From Pseudonocardia autotrophica (lineage in GTDB: Bacteria; Actinomycetota; Actinomycetes; Mycobacteriales; Pseudonocardiaceae), in assembly GCF_000717175.1 (NCBI RefSeq), contig NZ_JNYD01000018.1, positions 47,709-111,708 of the forward strand: a DNA stretch of 64,000 bases. The letters are read 5' to 3'. This document shows, piece after piece, positions 38,442 to 48,324 of this stretch; position 1 is the stretch's first letter, and the number at the start of each line of letters is the position of its first letter. The notes beneath the pieces were generated by a model, which saw only the letters and a program-made list of their open reading frames with translations, had not been told where the DNA came from and searched no databases. Both the position numbers and the translations under genes were made by a program.

Positions 38442-38954
38442 ATGGCAGAGGTCCGGGTCACCGTCGACGGCGTGAACTACGCCGACGAGGTGGAGCCCCG
38501 CATGTTGCTGGTCCAGTACCTCAGGGAACGGCTCGGCAAAACGGGCACGGTCATCGGTTGCGACACGAGCAATTGTGGCGCCTGCACAGTGCACCTCAAT
38601 GGGCAGAGCGTGAAGTCCTGTTCGGTCCTGGCAGTCCAGGCGAACGGCGGCGAGGTCACGACGATCGAGGGTCTCGCGAGAGACGGCCAGTTGCACCCGG
38701 TGCAGAAGGCCTTCAACGAGTGCCACGCCCTCCAGTGCGGCTTCTGCACGCCTGGAATGATCATGGCCGCGGTCGACCTCCTGGGAGACAACCCCGACCC
38801 TGACGAGGGCGAGGTGCGCGAGGGCATCGAGGGCAACCTCTGCCGCTGCACCGGATACCAGAACATCGTGCGCGCAGTCCAGTCCGCCGCACAGGCCATG
38901 AAGCCGGGCGCGTCCGCCCCGACCGAGACGCCCGCCCCGGTTGCAGGAGACTGA
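38442..38954 (+). CDS. molybdenum hydroxylase small [2Fe-2S] subunit (second operon)
   Basis: 170 residues, start ATG 38442. The two [2Fe-2S] sites are complete: [17 protein letters not shown] and [14 protein letters not shown]. It differs from the first copy in details ([11 protein letters not shown]) and in composition: codons such as AAT, TTG and CTC are more frequent here than in neighbouring genes. The C-terminus has an Ala/Pro-rich tail. Gene order in this operon is S-L-M, the order usual for aerobic CO dehydrogenase operons. Confidence 0.95.
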   Translation: MAEVRVTVDGVNYADEVEPRMLLVQYLRERLGKTGTVIGCDTSNCGACTVHLNGQSVKSCSVLAVQANGGEVTTIEGLARDGQLHPVQKAFNECHALQCGFCTPGMIMAAVDLLGDNPDPDEGEVREGIEGNLCRCTGYQNIVRAVQSAAQAMKPGASAPTETPAPVAGD

Positions 38955-38957
38955 GAG

Positions 38958-41444
38958 ATGACGACCACCGCCGAACCCACTGCGTCCGAGCTCGGCCGCG
39001 CGCGGACCCGCAAGGAAGACGCCCGCCTCATCACCGGCCGGACCCGCTGGACCGACAACATCGCCCTGCCGGGGATGCTGCACATCGCGTTCGTGCGCAG
39101 CACCTTCGCCCACGGGCGCATCGTCAGCATCGACACGAGCGAGGCCAAGAAGGCGCCGGGCGTCTTCGCCGTCTACACAGGCGAGGACTTCGACGCCGAG
39201 CAGGGCGGGCTCCCCACCGCGATCCCGGTCAACGCCGACGACCCGATCCCCCGACACGTCTCCATCGCAGTCGACACGGTGCGGTTCGCGGGCGAGATCG
39301 TGGCGATCGTCGTGGCTCGGGACGCCGCATCCGCCAAGGACGCGAGCGAGTTGATCGAGGTCGACATCGACCCGCTCGACCCGGTGCTCGACATGGAGGC
39401 CGCCCAGCAGGAGGGATCGCCGATCGTCCACCCGGACTTCGGCAAGAACAAGTGGGTCACGTTCGAGTTCGACTCGGCCGCCGCCGGAGCGACCACCGGC
39501 GAGCCCGCCGACGCGGTCATCGCCGCTGCCGAGAACGACCCCGACTCGGTCGTGGTGAAGCGGCGGTGGCGGCAGCAGCGGCTCATCCCCGCGTTCATGG
39601 AGCCGCGCTCCACCGTGGTCGACCCCACCGGCGAGCAGATCGTCATGTACTCGGCGACGCAGGTACCGCACATCCTGCGGACGATGCTCGGCGTGGTCCT
39701 CGGCCTTCCTGAGCAGAAGGTCCGTGTGATCGCCCCGGACGTCGGCGGCGGCTTCGGCGGCAAGCTGCAGATCTGCCCCGAGGAGATCCTCACCCTGCTG
39801 GTCGCCCGCAAGCTGGGCAAGCCGGCCAAGTGGACCGAGACCCGTTCGGAGTCCCTGGTCGCGGCCCACCACGGCCGCGACCAGATCCAAGACATCACGG
39901 TCGCCGCGAAGAAGGATGGCACCATCACCGCGCTCAAGATGGAGCTGACCGCGGACATGGGTGCCTACTTCGGCATCTTCACTCCTGCGGTGCCGGTCCT
40001 CGGCGCCTTCATCGGCCCCGCGATCTACAAGGTTCCGGCCTACTCCTTCGTCTGCCACGAGATCTTCACCAACAAGACCCCGGTCGACGCATACCGCGGC
40101 GCCGGGCGACCGGAGGTGACCTTCGCCGCGGAGCGGATCATCGACGAGCTCGCCACCGAGCTGGGCCGGGACCCGCTGGAGCTGCGCGAGCAGAACTGGA
40201 TCAAGCACGACGAGTTCCCGTACACGCAGGCGGGCGGCCTGACCTACGACTCGGGCAACTACGAGGCCGCGACGAAGAAGGCGAAGGAGCTCTTCGACTA
40301 CGACGCCCTCCGACGCGAGCAGGAGGAGCGGCGCCGCAACAACGACCCGATCCAGCTCGGGATCGGCATCTCGGTCTTCACCGAGATGTGCGGTCTCGCG
40401 CCGTCACGCGTCCTGGGGTCGCTCGGGGCCGGCGCCGGTGGGTGGGAGCACGCCAGCATCCGGATGCTCGCCACCGGCAAGGTCGAGGTGGTCACCGGGT
40501 CCTCGGCTCACGGTCAGGGGCACGAGACGGCGTGGAGCCAGATCGTGGCCGATCGGCTCGGGGTGGCCTTCGAGGACATCGAAGTGCTGCACGGCGACAC
40601 GCAGATCGCGCCGAAGGGGCTCGACACCTACGGCTCGCGCTCCTTGCCCGTCGGTGGCACCGCTGTGGTGAAGTGCGCGGACAAGGTCATCGAGAAGGCC
40701 AAGATCATCGCGGCGCACATGCTGGAGGCCTCGGAGGACGACCTGGAGTTCGGGTCGGGCCGCTTCTCGGTGAAGGGCACGGAGAAGGGCGTGACGATCC
40801 AGGAGGTCGCGTTCGCAACGTTCCTGGCGCACGACCTGCCGGACGGTGTGGAACCGTCGCTCGACGCCGAGTACACGTTCGACCCGGAGAACTTCTCCTA
40901 CCCCCACGGCACGCACCTTGCGGCCATGGAGGTGGACACCGAGACCGGCAAGGTCTCGATCCGGCACTACGTGTGTGTCGACGACATCGGCAACGTCGTC
41001 AACCCGCTGATCGTCGAGGGCCAGGTGCACGGCGGTCTCGCGCAGGGCATCGCGCAGGCTCTGTTCGAGGAGGCCAACTACGACGAGCAGGGCACGCTGG
41101 TCAACGGCACCTTCGTGGACTACACCCTGCCGTCCGCCGCAGATCTGCCGAGCTTCACCACCGCCCGCACGGAGACACCGGCGACGTCCAACCCCCTCGG
41201 GGTGAAGGGTGTCGGCGAGGCCGGCACGATCGCCTCGACCCCGGCCATCGTCAACGGTGTCATCGACGCGGTCCGGTACCTCGGCGTCGAGCAGGTCGAG
41301 ATGCCCTGCACCGCGCAGCGCGTGTGGCGCGCCATCCAGGAGGCGAAGGGCCGCTCCACCCAGGAGACGCCCATCGACACCCACTCGCCGGGTGCGGGCC
41401 TCGGCTCCATCGACCCCAACAACCCGCAGGGAGAGGTCCAGTGA
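38958..41444 (+). CDS. CO-dehydrogenase-like molybdenum hydroxylase, large subunit (second operon, form II)
   Basis: 828 residues. Again the active-site loop is AYRGAGR (378-384), so it lacks the Cys that holds copper in form I CO dehydrogenase. The catalytic Glu is at about residue 754 in GVGEAGTIA. Moco-contact VGGGFGGK and GQGHETAW motifs are present. It has an extension around ASTTG-type residues 150-195 (AAAGATTGEPADAV) compared with the first copy. Substrate unknown: the two large subunits differ enough to suggest different substrates. It starts 4 bases after coxS. Confidence 0.92.
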   Translation: MTTTAEPTASELGRARTRKEDARLITGRTRWTDNIALPGMLHIAFVRSTFAHGRIVSIDTSEAKKAPGVFAVYTGEDFDAEQGGLPTAIPVNADDPIPRHVSIAVDTVRFAGEIVAIVVARDAASAKDASELIEVDIDPLDPVLDMEAAQQEGSPIVHPDFGKNKWVTFEFDSAAAGATTGEPADAVIAAAENDPDSVVVKRRWRQQRLIPAFMEPRSTVVDPTGEQIVMYSATQVPHILRTMLGVVLGLPEQKVRVIAPDVGGGFGGKLQICPEEILTLLVARKLGKPAKWTETRSESLVAAHHGRDQIQDITVAAKKDGTITALKMELTADMGAYFGIFTPAVPVLGAFIGPAIYKVPAYSFVCHEIFTNKTPVDAYRGAGRPEVTFAAERIIDELATELGRDPLELREQNWIKHDEFPYTQAGGLTYDSGNYEAATKKAKELFDYDALRREQEERRRNNDPIQLGIGISVFTEMCGLAPSRVLGSLGAGAGGWEHASIRMLATGKVEVVTGSSAHGQGHETAWSQIVADRLGVAFEDIEVLHGDTQIAPKGLDTYGSRSLPVGGTAVVKCADKVIEKAKIIAAHMLEASEDDLEFGSGRFSVKGTEKGVTIQEVAFATFLAHDLPDGVEPSLDAEYTFDPENFSYPHGTHLAAMEVDTETGKVSIRHYVCVDDIGNVVNPLIVEGQVHGGLAQGIAQALFEEANYDEQGTLVNGTFVDYTLPSAADLPSFTTARTETPATSNPLGVKGVGEAGTIASTPAIVNGVIDAVRYLGVEQVEMPCTAQRVWRAIQEAKGRSTQETPIDTHSPGAGLGSIDPNNPQGEVQ

Positions 41445-42292
41445 TCCCCGCCAAGTTCGACTACGTCCGGCCGTCGACGGTCGAGGAGGCCGTCAGCGCG
41501 CTCCAGCAGGGCGGGGACGACGCCAAGATCCTGGCCGGCGGGCAGAGCCTGCTGCCGGTCCTCCGGCTCCGGCTCGCCGCGCCGTCGGTCGTCATCGACC
41601 TGGGCGGCATCGCCGAGCTGCGCCAGATCAGCGAGGACGGGGACCGGATCGCCATCGGCGCCATGGCCCCGCACCACGACGTGATGCGCGACGACCTGGT
41701 CAAGCAGCACGTCACGCTGCTGTCGCAGGCCACCGCGACCGTGGCGGACCCGCAGGTCCGCCACCGCGGCACCCTCGGCGGGGCGCTGGCGCACGCCGAC
41801 CCGGCCGGCGACCTGGGCGCGGTCGCCCTGGCGCTCGACGCCGAGTTCGTGATCGCCGGGTCCTCCGGGACCCGCACGGTCCCGGCGACCGAGTTCTTCG
41901 TCGACTACTTCACCACCGCGATCGGCGAGGGCGAGATCCTCACGCAGGTGCGGTTCCCGAAGTACACCGGCTGGAGCACGCACTACGAGAAGTTCAACCG
42001 CACCGCGCAGGCCTGGTCGATGGTCGCCGTCGCCGCCGCGCTGCGGGTCGAGGGCGGCTCCGTCGCGGAGGCCCGCATCGGCCTGACCAACATGGGCACC
42101 ACGCCGATCCGGGCCACCGGAGTCGAGCAGGCGCTCGTCGGCCAGCCCGCGACGGCGGACTCGGTCCGCGCCGCCGCCGAACACGCGACGGAGGGCACTG
42201 CGGCTCCGAGTGACGCCGATGCCGCGGCCGACTACCGTGAACACCTGGCCAAGGTGCTCACCGGCCGGGCGGTGCTGGCCGCCGCCGGCTGA
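41441..42292 (+). CDS. molybdenum hydroxylase FAD subunit (second operon)
   Basis: 283 residues, GTG 41441, overlapping the large subunit by 4 bases. The FAD motifs are AGGQSLLPVLRLRL (about 33-46) and [15 protein letters not shown] (about 109-123). It is closely similar to the first CoxM-like protein ([14 protein letters not shown] here [13 protein letters not shown]). The base composition is again very GC-rich, in contrast to the coxS and first part of coxL in this operon. A very strong hairpin follows. Confidence 0.95.
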   Translation: MIPAKFDYVRPSTVEEAVSALQQGGDDAKILAGGQSLLPVLRLRLAAPSVVIDLGGIAELRQISEDGDRIAIGAMAPHHDVMRDDLVKQHVTLLSQATATVADPQVRHRGTLGGALAHADPAGDLGAVALALDAEFVIAGSSGTRTVPATEFFVDYFTTAIGEGEILTQVRFPKYTGWSTHYEKFNRTAQAWSMVAVAAALRVEGGSVAEARIGLTNMGTTPIRATGVEQALVGQPATADSVRAAAEHATEGTAAPSDADAAADYREHLAKVLTGRAVLAAAG

Positions 42293-42311
42293 GGCATTCG
42301 CGAGAACGGCT

Positions 42312-42343
42312 GGACGCCTGCCCGGGCACCCGGGCAGGCGTCC
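42312..42343 (+). terminator. strong hairpin between coxM and coxG
   Basis: GGACGCCTGCCCGG (42312-42325) and CCGGGCAGGCGTCC (42330-42343) pair over 14 bases. The flanks GAGAACGGC and GCCGTTTCTC extend the stem with one bulge. It lies inside the operon, so coxG is either read at reduced level or has its own promoter. Confidence 0.75.
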
Positions 42344-42413
42344 CGCCGTTTCTCCTACCAGGAGCCCGCCCGCACCCGCCGGGCGCGGCTCGCCGACGAG
42401 GAGACTGGAAGTC

Positions 42414-43136
42414 ATGCAGCTGGAGAACAAGTTCACGATCGCGGCGCCCATCGCGGACGCCTGGGCGGCCCTGAACAACCCGGAGACCGTCGCCCCCTGC
42501 TTCCCCGGCGCCACGCTGACGGAGTACACGGGCGACTCCTTCACCGGCACGGTGAAGGTGAAGCTGGGGCCGATCTCGCTGACGTACAAGGGCAAGGGCA
42601 CCTACATCGAGCGGGACGACGCGAACCACAAGGTCGTCATCGACGCCACCGGGCGTGACTCGCGCGGCAACGGCACCGCCGCCGCCAAGGTCACCGGCAC
42701 CATGAAGGCCGACGGCCCGGACAAGACCGAGGTCACGATGGTCACCGACATGACCATCACCGGCCGCCCGGCCCAGTTCGGCCGCGGTGTGATCTCGGAC
42801 GTCGCCGACAAGATCATCGGCCAGTTCTCGTCGTGCCTCGCCGACAAGCTGACCGAGAAGCACGAGGCCCAGGCCCCCGCCGCGGCCGAGCCGGTCACCC
42901 CGGCGACCACGGCTGCCCCGGCCACGCCGACCGCCGGTGGGGTCGCCGGGGAGCTCCCGAAGCCGACCGACACCCCGGCCGCCAGCAAGCCGGCCCCGAT
43001 GAAGAGCAGCGTCGACGCCATCGACCTGCTCGACACCGCGGGCGCGCCGATCGTGAAGCGGCTCGTCCCGGTCGCGGGCGGGCTGGGTGTGCTGCTCGCG
43101 ATCTTCCTGATCATCCGCGCCCTGCGGAAGAGCTGA
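42414..43136 (+). CDS. coxG: CoxG-like membrane-anchored SRPBCC protein
   Basis: 240 residues. The first 150 residues are an SRPBCC (START-like) domain: MQLENKFTIAAPIADAWAALNNPETV at the start, then PGATLTEYTG and VKVKLGPISLTYKGKG. A disordered Pro/Ala/Thr linker (about 150-205) leads to a C-terminal membrane segment (about 213-236). CoxG is needed for membrane association of CO dehydrogenase and is thought to help electron transfer to the quinone pool. The layout fits that role for the second hydroxylase. It has its own strong terminator. Confidence 0.9.
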   Translation: MQLENKFTIAAPIADAWAALNNPETVAPCFPGATLTEYTGDSFTGTVKVKLGPISLTYKGKGTYIERDDANHKVVIDATGRDSRGNGTAAAKVTGTMKADGPDKTEVTMVTDMTITGRPAQFGRGVISDVADKIIGQFSSCLADKLTEKHEAQAPAAAEPVTPATTAAPATPTAGGVAGELPKPTDTPAASKPAPMKSSVDAIDLLDTAGAPIVKRLVPVAGGLGVLLAIFLIIRALRKS

Positions 43137-43152
43137 TCGCGGCCTGACGGGC

Positions 43153-43190
43153 CCGAGGGCCGGCGACCCACAAGGGTCGCCGGCCCTCGG
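43153..43190 (+). terminator. coxG terminator with CGTTCTCGG tail
   Basis: 17-bp perfect stem (43153-43169 and 43174-43190) around ACAA, followed by CGTTCTCGGGA, the same tail type as after groEL and the first coxM. Confidence 0.8.
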
Positions 43191-43224
43191 CGTTCTCGGG
43201 ATCCCACGGTGAGGGGCTCTTGAG

Positions 43225-43642
43225 GCGAGGCAACCGGCGATCAAGGGGGAGTCGGGGGCGGTGAGCGGCCCAGTGATCGTCGTTCTCGTGCGCTTATGGC
43301 GGCGCGGCCGACCTTCAGCGCACCGGAATGGTGATCAAAGGGATGCGGCCCGGTGAGGGCGTGCCTGTTGATCGCTGTCTCCGTGCGCTCGCGGCAGTGC
43401 GGCTGGCCCCCAGTGCACTGAAGCGGCGATCAAGGGACGCAGCTCAGGAAGGCGCCCTGCGGTGGTCATCGTTCCAGTGCGCTGACGGCGGACCGGCCCA
43501 CCGTCAGCCGCGCTAGTGCCGTGAGGTGCTCGGTGATCGTTGTCTCCGTCCGCTGAAGGTGGTGCACGGACCGTCAACGCACCGGAACGATGATCAAGGA
43601 ATGTGCGTGTGGAGCATGACGGCTGAGTGCGAGGATCGGCGC
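43225..43642. repeat. non-coding block with three TGATC-bounded palindromic elements
   Basis: No gene is supported in this stretch. Three similar units of 67-69 bases lie at 43273-43341, 43368-43436 and 43533-43599. Each opens with TGATCG, CTCCGTGCGCT-like sequence and closes with GCACCGGAANGATGATCAAAG or GGCGATCAAGGG; the ends are roughly inverted repeats of each other. Parts of a fourth copy are seen at 43237-43250 and, inverted, near 43467-43515. They look like a REP-type or MITE-like repeat family. Confidence 0.75.
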
Positions 43643-44680
43643 ATGCACGCCGGCGCGCACAACGCGATCACCGACATCCCCGGGATCCTGGTCGGCCACG
43701 CGGCGGTAACCGGGGAGGACGCGCTGAGCGGCACCACGGTGGTGCGCTGCCCGCGCGGGGGTGCGACGGCCGGGGTGGACGTCCGCGGGGCCGCGCCGGG
43801 CACGCGGGAGACGGACCTCCTCGCCCCCGGCAACTCCGTGCAACGCGTGCACGCCGTCGTGCTCTCGGGTGGGAGCGCCTACGGGCTGGCCGCGGCGCAG
43901 GGGGTGATGGACCGGCTGGAGGCGGCGGGCGAGGGCTTCCCGGTCCCCGGCGGCGTCGTCCCGATCGTGCCGGCCGCGGTGCTGTTCGACCTCGGCCGGG
44001 GCGGCCGGTTCACCGCCCGGCCGACCGCGGAGACCGGGGCCGCGGCCTACGACAGGGCGACCTCCGGCCCCGTCCTGCAGGGTGCGGTCGGCGCGGGCAC
44101 TGGCGCGACGGCCGGTGGCCTGAAGGGCGGGATCGGCTCCGCCAGCGCGGTTCTCGACGACGGCACCACGGTCGCCGCGCTCGTGGCGGTCAACGCGACG
44201 GGCTCGCCGGTGCACGGCCCCACCGGGCGGCTGCTCGGGGCCCGGCACGGGCTGCCCGGCGAGTTCCCCGACGTCGAGGTCGCGCCGGAGGCGGTCGACG
44301 AGCTGGCGGCCGTGTTCCGCCGGCGCCGCACACTGACCCCGGCCACGGCGACCTCGCTCGCGGTGGTCGCGACGGACGCGACGCTGGACAAGGCGGGCTG
44401 CGGGCGGCTGGCGACGGTCGCGCACGACGGCTACGCCCGTTCCCTCGACCCCGTGCACACCGCGATGGACGGCGACGCGATCTTCGCCCTGGCCACCGGC
44501 GACCGCGAGGCCCCGGGCCCCGAGGCGCTGTACGCCTTGCACGCCGCGGCCGCCGACGTCGTCGCCCGTGCCGTGGTGCACGCGGTCCTGGCCGCGACCC
44601 CGGTCACCACGCGGGGCGGCTCGTGGCCCTCCTACCGCAGCGTGACCGGGGTCGGCGATCCCGCGGGCGGAGCGCGCTGA
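43643..44680 (+). CDS. P1-family (DmpA-like) peptidase
   Basis: 345 residues. The family is a self-cleaving Ntn hydrolase; substrates range from D-/L-aminopeptides to beta-peptides. Seen: NAITDIPGILVGH near the N-terminus, the LSGGSAYGLAAAQGVMDRL segment (in parts), AVGAGTGATAGGLKGGIGSAS (in parts, about 148-168, with the likely auto-cleavage and nucleophile Ser/Thr nearby) and GDAIFALATGD. ATG 43643 is chosen because it leads directly to the conserved start; ATG 43616 is also possible. Upstream are palindromic repeats, and downstream 240 bases before the convergent moaD contain only hairpins. It may be independent of the neighbouring molybdenum genes. Confidence 0.87.
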   Translation: MHAGAHNAITDIPGILVGHAAVTGEDALSGTTVVRCPRGGATAGVDVRGAAPGTRETDLLAPGNSVQRVHAVVLSGGSAYGLAAAQGVMDRLEAAGEGFPVPGGVVPIVPAAVLFDLGRGGRFTARPTAETGAAAYDRATSGPVLQGAVGAGTGATAGGLKGGIGSASAVLDDGTTVAALVAVNATGSPVHGPTGRLLGARHGLPGEFPDVEVAPEAVDELAAVFRRRRTLTPATATSLAVVATDATLDKAGCGRLATVAHDGYARSLDPVHTAMDGDAIFALATGDREAPGPEALYALHAAAADVVARAVVHAVLAATPVTTRGGSWPSYRSVTGVGDPAGGAR

Positions 44681-44920
44681 GGGACGGTCCACGGTCGCGC
44701 AGCCGGACGGACCGCTCCGAGGGCCCTCGGTGAGCAAGAACGATCATTCGGCCTGCGGCGGACGTGCGCAGGGACGCCGCAGTGAGCGCCGGATCGGGGT
44801 CGGCCGGCTCGGGCCCGAGACCCCGCCGCTGACGAGGCAGCGGGTGGACCGGCCTTGCGGCGGGCCGTCGTCGCCTGCTTCGCGACGGCCACGGGCGACA
44901 CCCGGAGGTGGGGCGGGTGC
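44681..44920. other. 240-base gap between convergent peptidase and moaD genes
   Basis: No gene seen. Contains a hairpin (GGCCGTCG...CGCGACGGCC, about 44865-44892) likely to end transcripts from both sides, and one AACGATCATTCGG sequence recalling the TGATC repeats upstream of the peptidase. Confidence 0.4.
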
Positions 44921-45202
44921 TCAGCCGCCGGCGAAGGGCGGCAGCACGTCGACGACGGCGGCCTCGGGCAGGACCCGCTGCGGGTCGCGGACGGCGACCT
45001 CGTCGACGAGGTAGGAGCAGCGGGCGAGCACCCGGGCGAACTCGGGGCCGTGCCGCTCGGCGAGCGTGTCGCCGAGGGCCGCGACGGTGGTCCCGTCCGG
45101 CACCTCGACGGACTCGGTGTCCCGGCCGGCGGCCGCCTTCGCGGCCGCGAAGTACCGGACCGTCACGGTCCGCACTGCGGTGGTGGTGGTCACCGGACCC
45201 AT
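44921..45202 (-). CDS. moaD: MoaD-like molybdopterin synthase sulfur carrier
   Basis: 93 residues with the ubiquitin-like fold. It carries the thiocarboxylate sulfur used to make molybdopterin; the C-terminal Gly-Gly (PPFAGG) is exact. The N-terminal core VTVRYFAAAKAAAGRDTE fits MoaD. ATG 45202 is chosen; the extended reading before it overlaps moaA. It follows moaA by 5 bases, so they are one operon, but moaE and moaC are not in this window. Confidence 0.9.
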   Translation of the reverse strand: MGPVTTTTAVRTVTVRYFAAAKAAAGRDTESVEVPDGTTVAALGDTLAERHGPEFARVLARCSYLVDEVAVRDPQRVLPEAAVVDVLPPFAGG

Positions 45203-45207
45203 TCTCC

Positions 45208-46275
45208 TCACCCGCCGATCGCGCTCATCGGGCGGTCGGGCTGCAGGAAGCCGGGGTCGTCGATGCCGTGCCCGGCGAGCTTGCCCCACATCGCGTACCG
45301 CCAGACGTCCGCGATCTCCGCGTCGCTCGCGCCGCCGCGCACCAGGGCGCGCAGGTCGGTCTCGGTGCGGGCGAAGAGGCAGGAGCGGACCTGCCCGTCG
45401 GCGGTGAGCCGGGTGCGGTCGCAGGCGCCGCAGAAGGGCCTGGTCACCGAGGCGATCACGCCGACGCGGGACGGGCCGCCGTCGACCAGGTAACGCTCGG
45501 CGGGGGCACCGCCGCGCTCCTCGCCGTCGGGCGTGAGGGTGAAGCGGGTGGCCAGCTTCTCCATGATCTCGCCCGCGGTGATCATCTCCGCGCGCTGCCA
45601 GCCGTGCTGGGCGTCGAGCGGCATCTGCTCGATGAACCGCAGCTCGTAGCCGTGCTCGACGGCGAAGGCCAGCAGATCGGTGGCCTCGTCGTCGTTCACG
45701 CCGCGCAGCAGCACGCTGTTGATCTTGACGGGCTCCAGGCCGGCCGCACGGGCGGCGGCGAGCCCCGCCAGCACGTCGGACAGCCGGTCGCGCCGGGTGA
45801 TGCTGGCGAAGCGCTCGGGGCGCAGCGTGTCCATCGAGACGTTGAGCCGGTTGACGCCGGCCGCGGCCAGCGCCTCGGCCCGGCGCGCGAGGCCGATGCC
45901 GTTGGTGGTCAGCGAGATGTCCGGCCGCGGCTCGAGGGCGGCCGAGGCGGCGATGACCTCCTCGAGCCCCTTGCGCAGCAGCGGTTCACCGCCGGTGAAC
46001 CGGAGCTCGTGCACGCCGAGGTCGCGGACCGCGATCGTGACCAGGCGGACCAGCTCGGCGTCCGTCAGTTGCTCCTCGCGCGGCATCCAGTCGAGGCCCT
46101 CGGCGGGCATGCAGTAGGTGCAGCGGAGGTTGCACCGGTCCGTCAGCGAGATGCGCAGATCGGTGGCGACCCGGCCGAACCCGTCGATCAGGCGGCTGTC
46201 GTCGGGGCGGCCCGGGTCCCGCTTCGCGGTCCCCCGCAGCGCGGGGAGACCCAGCTCGGTTGCCGTCACGTGCAC
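45208..46275 (-). CDS. moaA: GTP 3',8-cyclase MoaA
   Basis: 355 residues. MoaA is a radical-SAM enzyme making the first intermediate of Moco synthesis from GTP. The cluster motif CNLRCTYC gives Cys48, Cys52 and Cys55. The second cluster is in RPFCGACDRTRL with a third Cys about 13 residues on (SCLFA). TGGEPLLR (about 94-101) binds SAM, and the protein ends in the required Gly-Gly (MSAIGG). GTG 46275 or GTG 46269 may be the start. A hairpin lies 80 bases upstream. Confidence 0.97.
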   Translation of the reverse strand: MHVTATELGLPALRGTAKRDPGRPDDSRLIDGFGRVATDLRISLTDRCNLRCTYCMPAEGLDWMPREEQLTDAELVRLVTIAVRDLGVHELRFTGGEPLLRKGLEEVIAASAALEPRPDISLTTNGIGLARRAEALAAAGVNRLNVSMDTLRPERFASITRRDRLSDVLAGLAAARAAGLEPVKINSVLLRGVNDDEATDLLAFAVEHGYELRFIEQMPLDAQHGWQRAEMITAGEIMEKLATRFTLTPDGEERGGAPAERYLVDGGPSRVGVIASVTRPFCGACDRTRLTADGQVRSCLFARTETDLRALVRGGASDAEIADVWRYAMWGKLAGHGIDDPGFLQPDRPMSAIGG

Positions 46276-46353
46276 GAGGGTAGCCGCCCGGCATGATCTT
46301 CAACCAGGGCACAAAACGCCAGGTCAAAGCACTCCGCAGATGCGGATCCGGAT

Positions 46354-46387
46354 GCCGTCGCGGGCCGCAGGAGCGGGCCGCGACGGC
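46354..46387. terminator. stem-loop between moaA and the hypothetical gene
   Basis: GCCGTCGCGGGCCGC (46354-46368), four bases, GCGGGCCGCGACGGC (46373-46387) with one mismatch. It lies upstream of moaA and just after the hypothetical gene on the same strand, so it probably ends that transcript. Confidence 0.5.
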
Positions 46388-46446
46388 GCCCCCGGCCTGT
46401 CCGGAAGGCGAGGATCACCCCACCCCCCGGACACTGGGTGCCCGGG

Positions 46447-46767
46447 TCAGATCTCGGTCTTGAGGATGCAGATCGCGAGGTGCGCGTCGAGCACGGCCTC
46501 GCGGGCCTTCGCGTCGAGGCCCGGGTCGGCCTCGGCCGCCGCCTTCGCACTGTCCGCGGCCTGCTCGAGCTCGACGACGGCGTCGTGCGCCGCCGCCTCG
46601 CCCTCGGCCGCCAACCTTCCCGCCTTCGCGGCCTTCGAGTCGAACTCCCGCACGACGGCGAGCAGCACGACGGACGCGCCCGTGTCCGCCTCGGAGGCGC
46701 GCAGCGCGGCGCCGGACTTCTCCCGGCACTCGGCGAGCCGGGTCTGGACGTCGGTGATCGTGAGCAT
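46447..46767 (-). CDS. small helical hypothetical protein
   Basis: 106 residues. The sequence is almost entirely helical with many Ala, Glu and Lys (for example LEQAADSAKAAAEAD), consistent with a coiled-coil or helix bundle. It has one Cys near the N-terminus (LAECREKSG) and one near the C-terminus (LAICILKTEI). No family recognised. ATG 46767 has no strong ribosome binding site. It sits upstream of moaA on the same strand but a hairpin separates them, so a role in Moco synthesis is not supported. Confidence 0.6.
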   Translation of the reverse strand: MLTITDVQTRLAECREKSGAALRASEADTGASVVLLAVVREFDSKAAKAGRLAAEGEAAAHDAVVELEQAADSAKAAAEADPGLDAKAREAVLDAHLAICILKTEI

Positions 46768-47015
46768 GGGTGACTCCCGTGGTGGGTGCGTGCACGGTCA
46801 GGAGCCGGACCCGCGCCCGCCGGAGGCGGGCGGCTGCACGAGCGGGAGGGAGATGGCGGAACCGGGCCCGGACACCGTTCGGCTCCCGCGGGCGGGTGCT
46901 CTTCGCACGGGCATCGCCTCCGCTTCGCCGACGTGGCCGGGCGCGCTCCACCGTGGCCCCGTCCGGGGAACCGGACAAGGGCCGTTCGGGGGAGCAACCG
47001 CCCGGCTGTGCGGCC
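46768..47015. other. 248-base gap between the hypothetical gene and acyl-CoA dehydrogenase
   Basis: No gene seen. Contains a CGCCCGCCGGAGGCGGGCGG hairpin (46816-46835). This probably ends the acyl-CoA dehydrogenase transcript, which is read from the right. Confidence 0.35.
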
Positions 47016-48218
<1,203 letters not shown>

Positions 48219-48235
48219 GCGGGAAATGACACCAC

Positions 48236-48249
48236 AATGCAGCTGCATT
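48236..48249. promoter_or_regulatory. AATGCAGCTGCATT palindrome between the acyl-CoA dehydrogenase and molybdate genes
   Basis: A 14-bp perfect palindrome (AATGCAG-CTGCATT) in a divergent promoter region. It is 18 bases before the dehydrogenase start and 76 before the regulator. It may bind a TetR-like repressor or the Mop-domain regulator. Confidence 0.5.
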
Positions 48250-48324
48250 AAACAACGAGCCCGACGTGATGTGCGTCCCCTGCCCGGTAGCGACCCGCGC
48301 AGACGCGGACATAGGATCCCGGTC

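Noticed and set aside
46276..46446. Molybdenum-cofactor riboswitch upstream of moaA
   Set aside because: I saw one stem-loop but could not fit the conserved Moco RNA core, so no riboswitch is reported.
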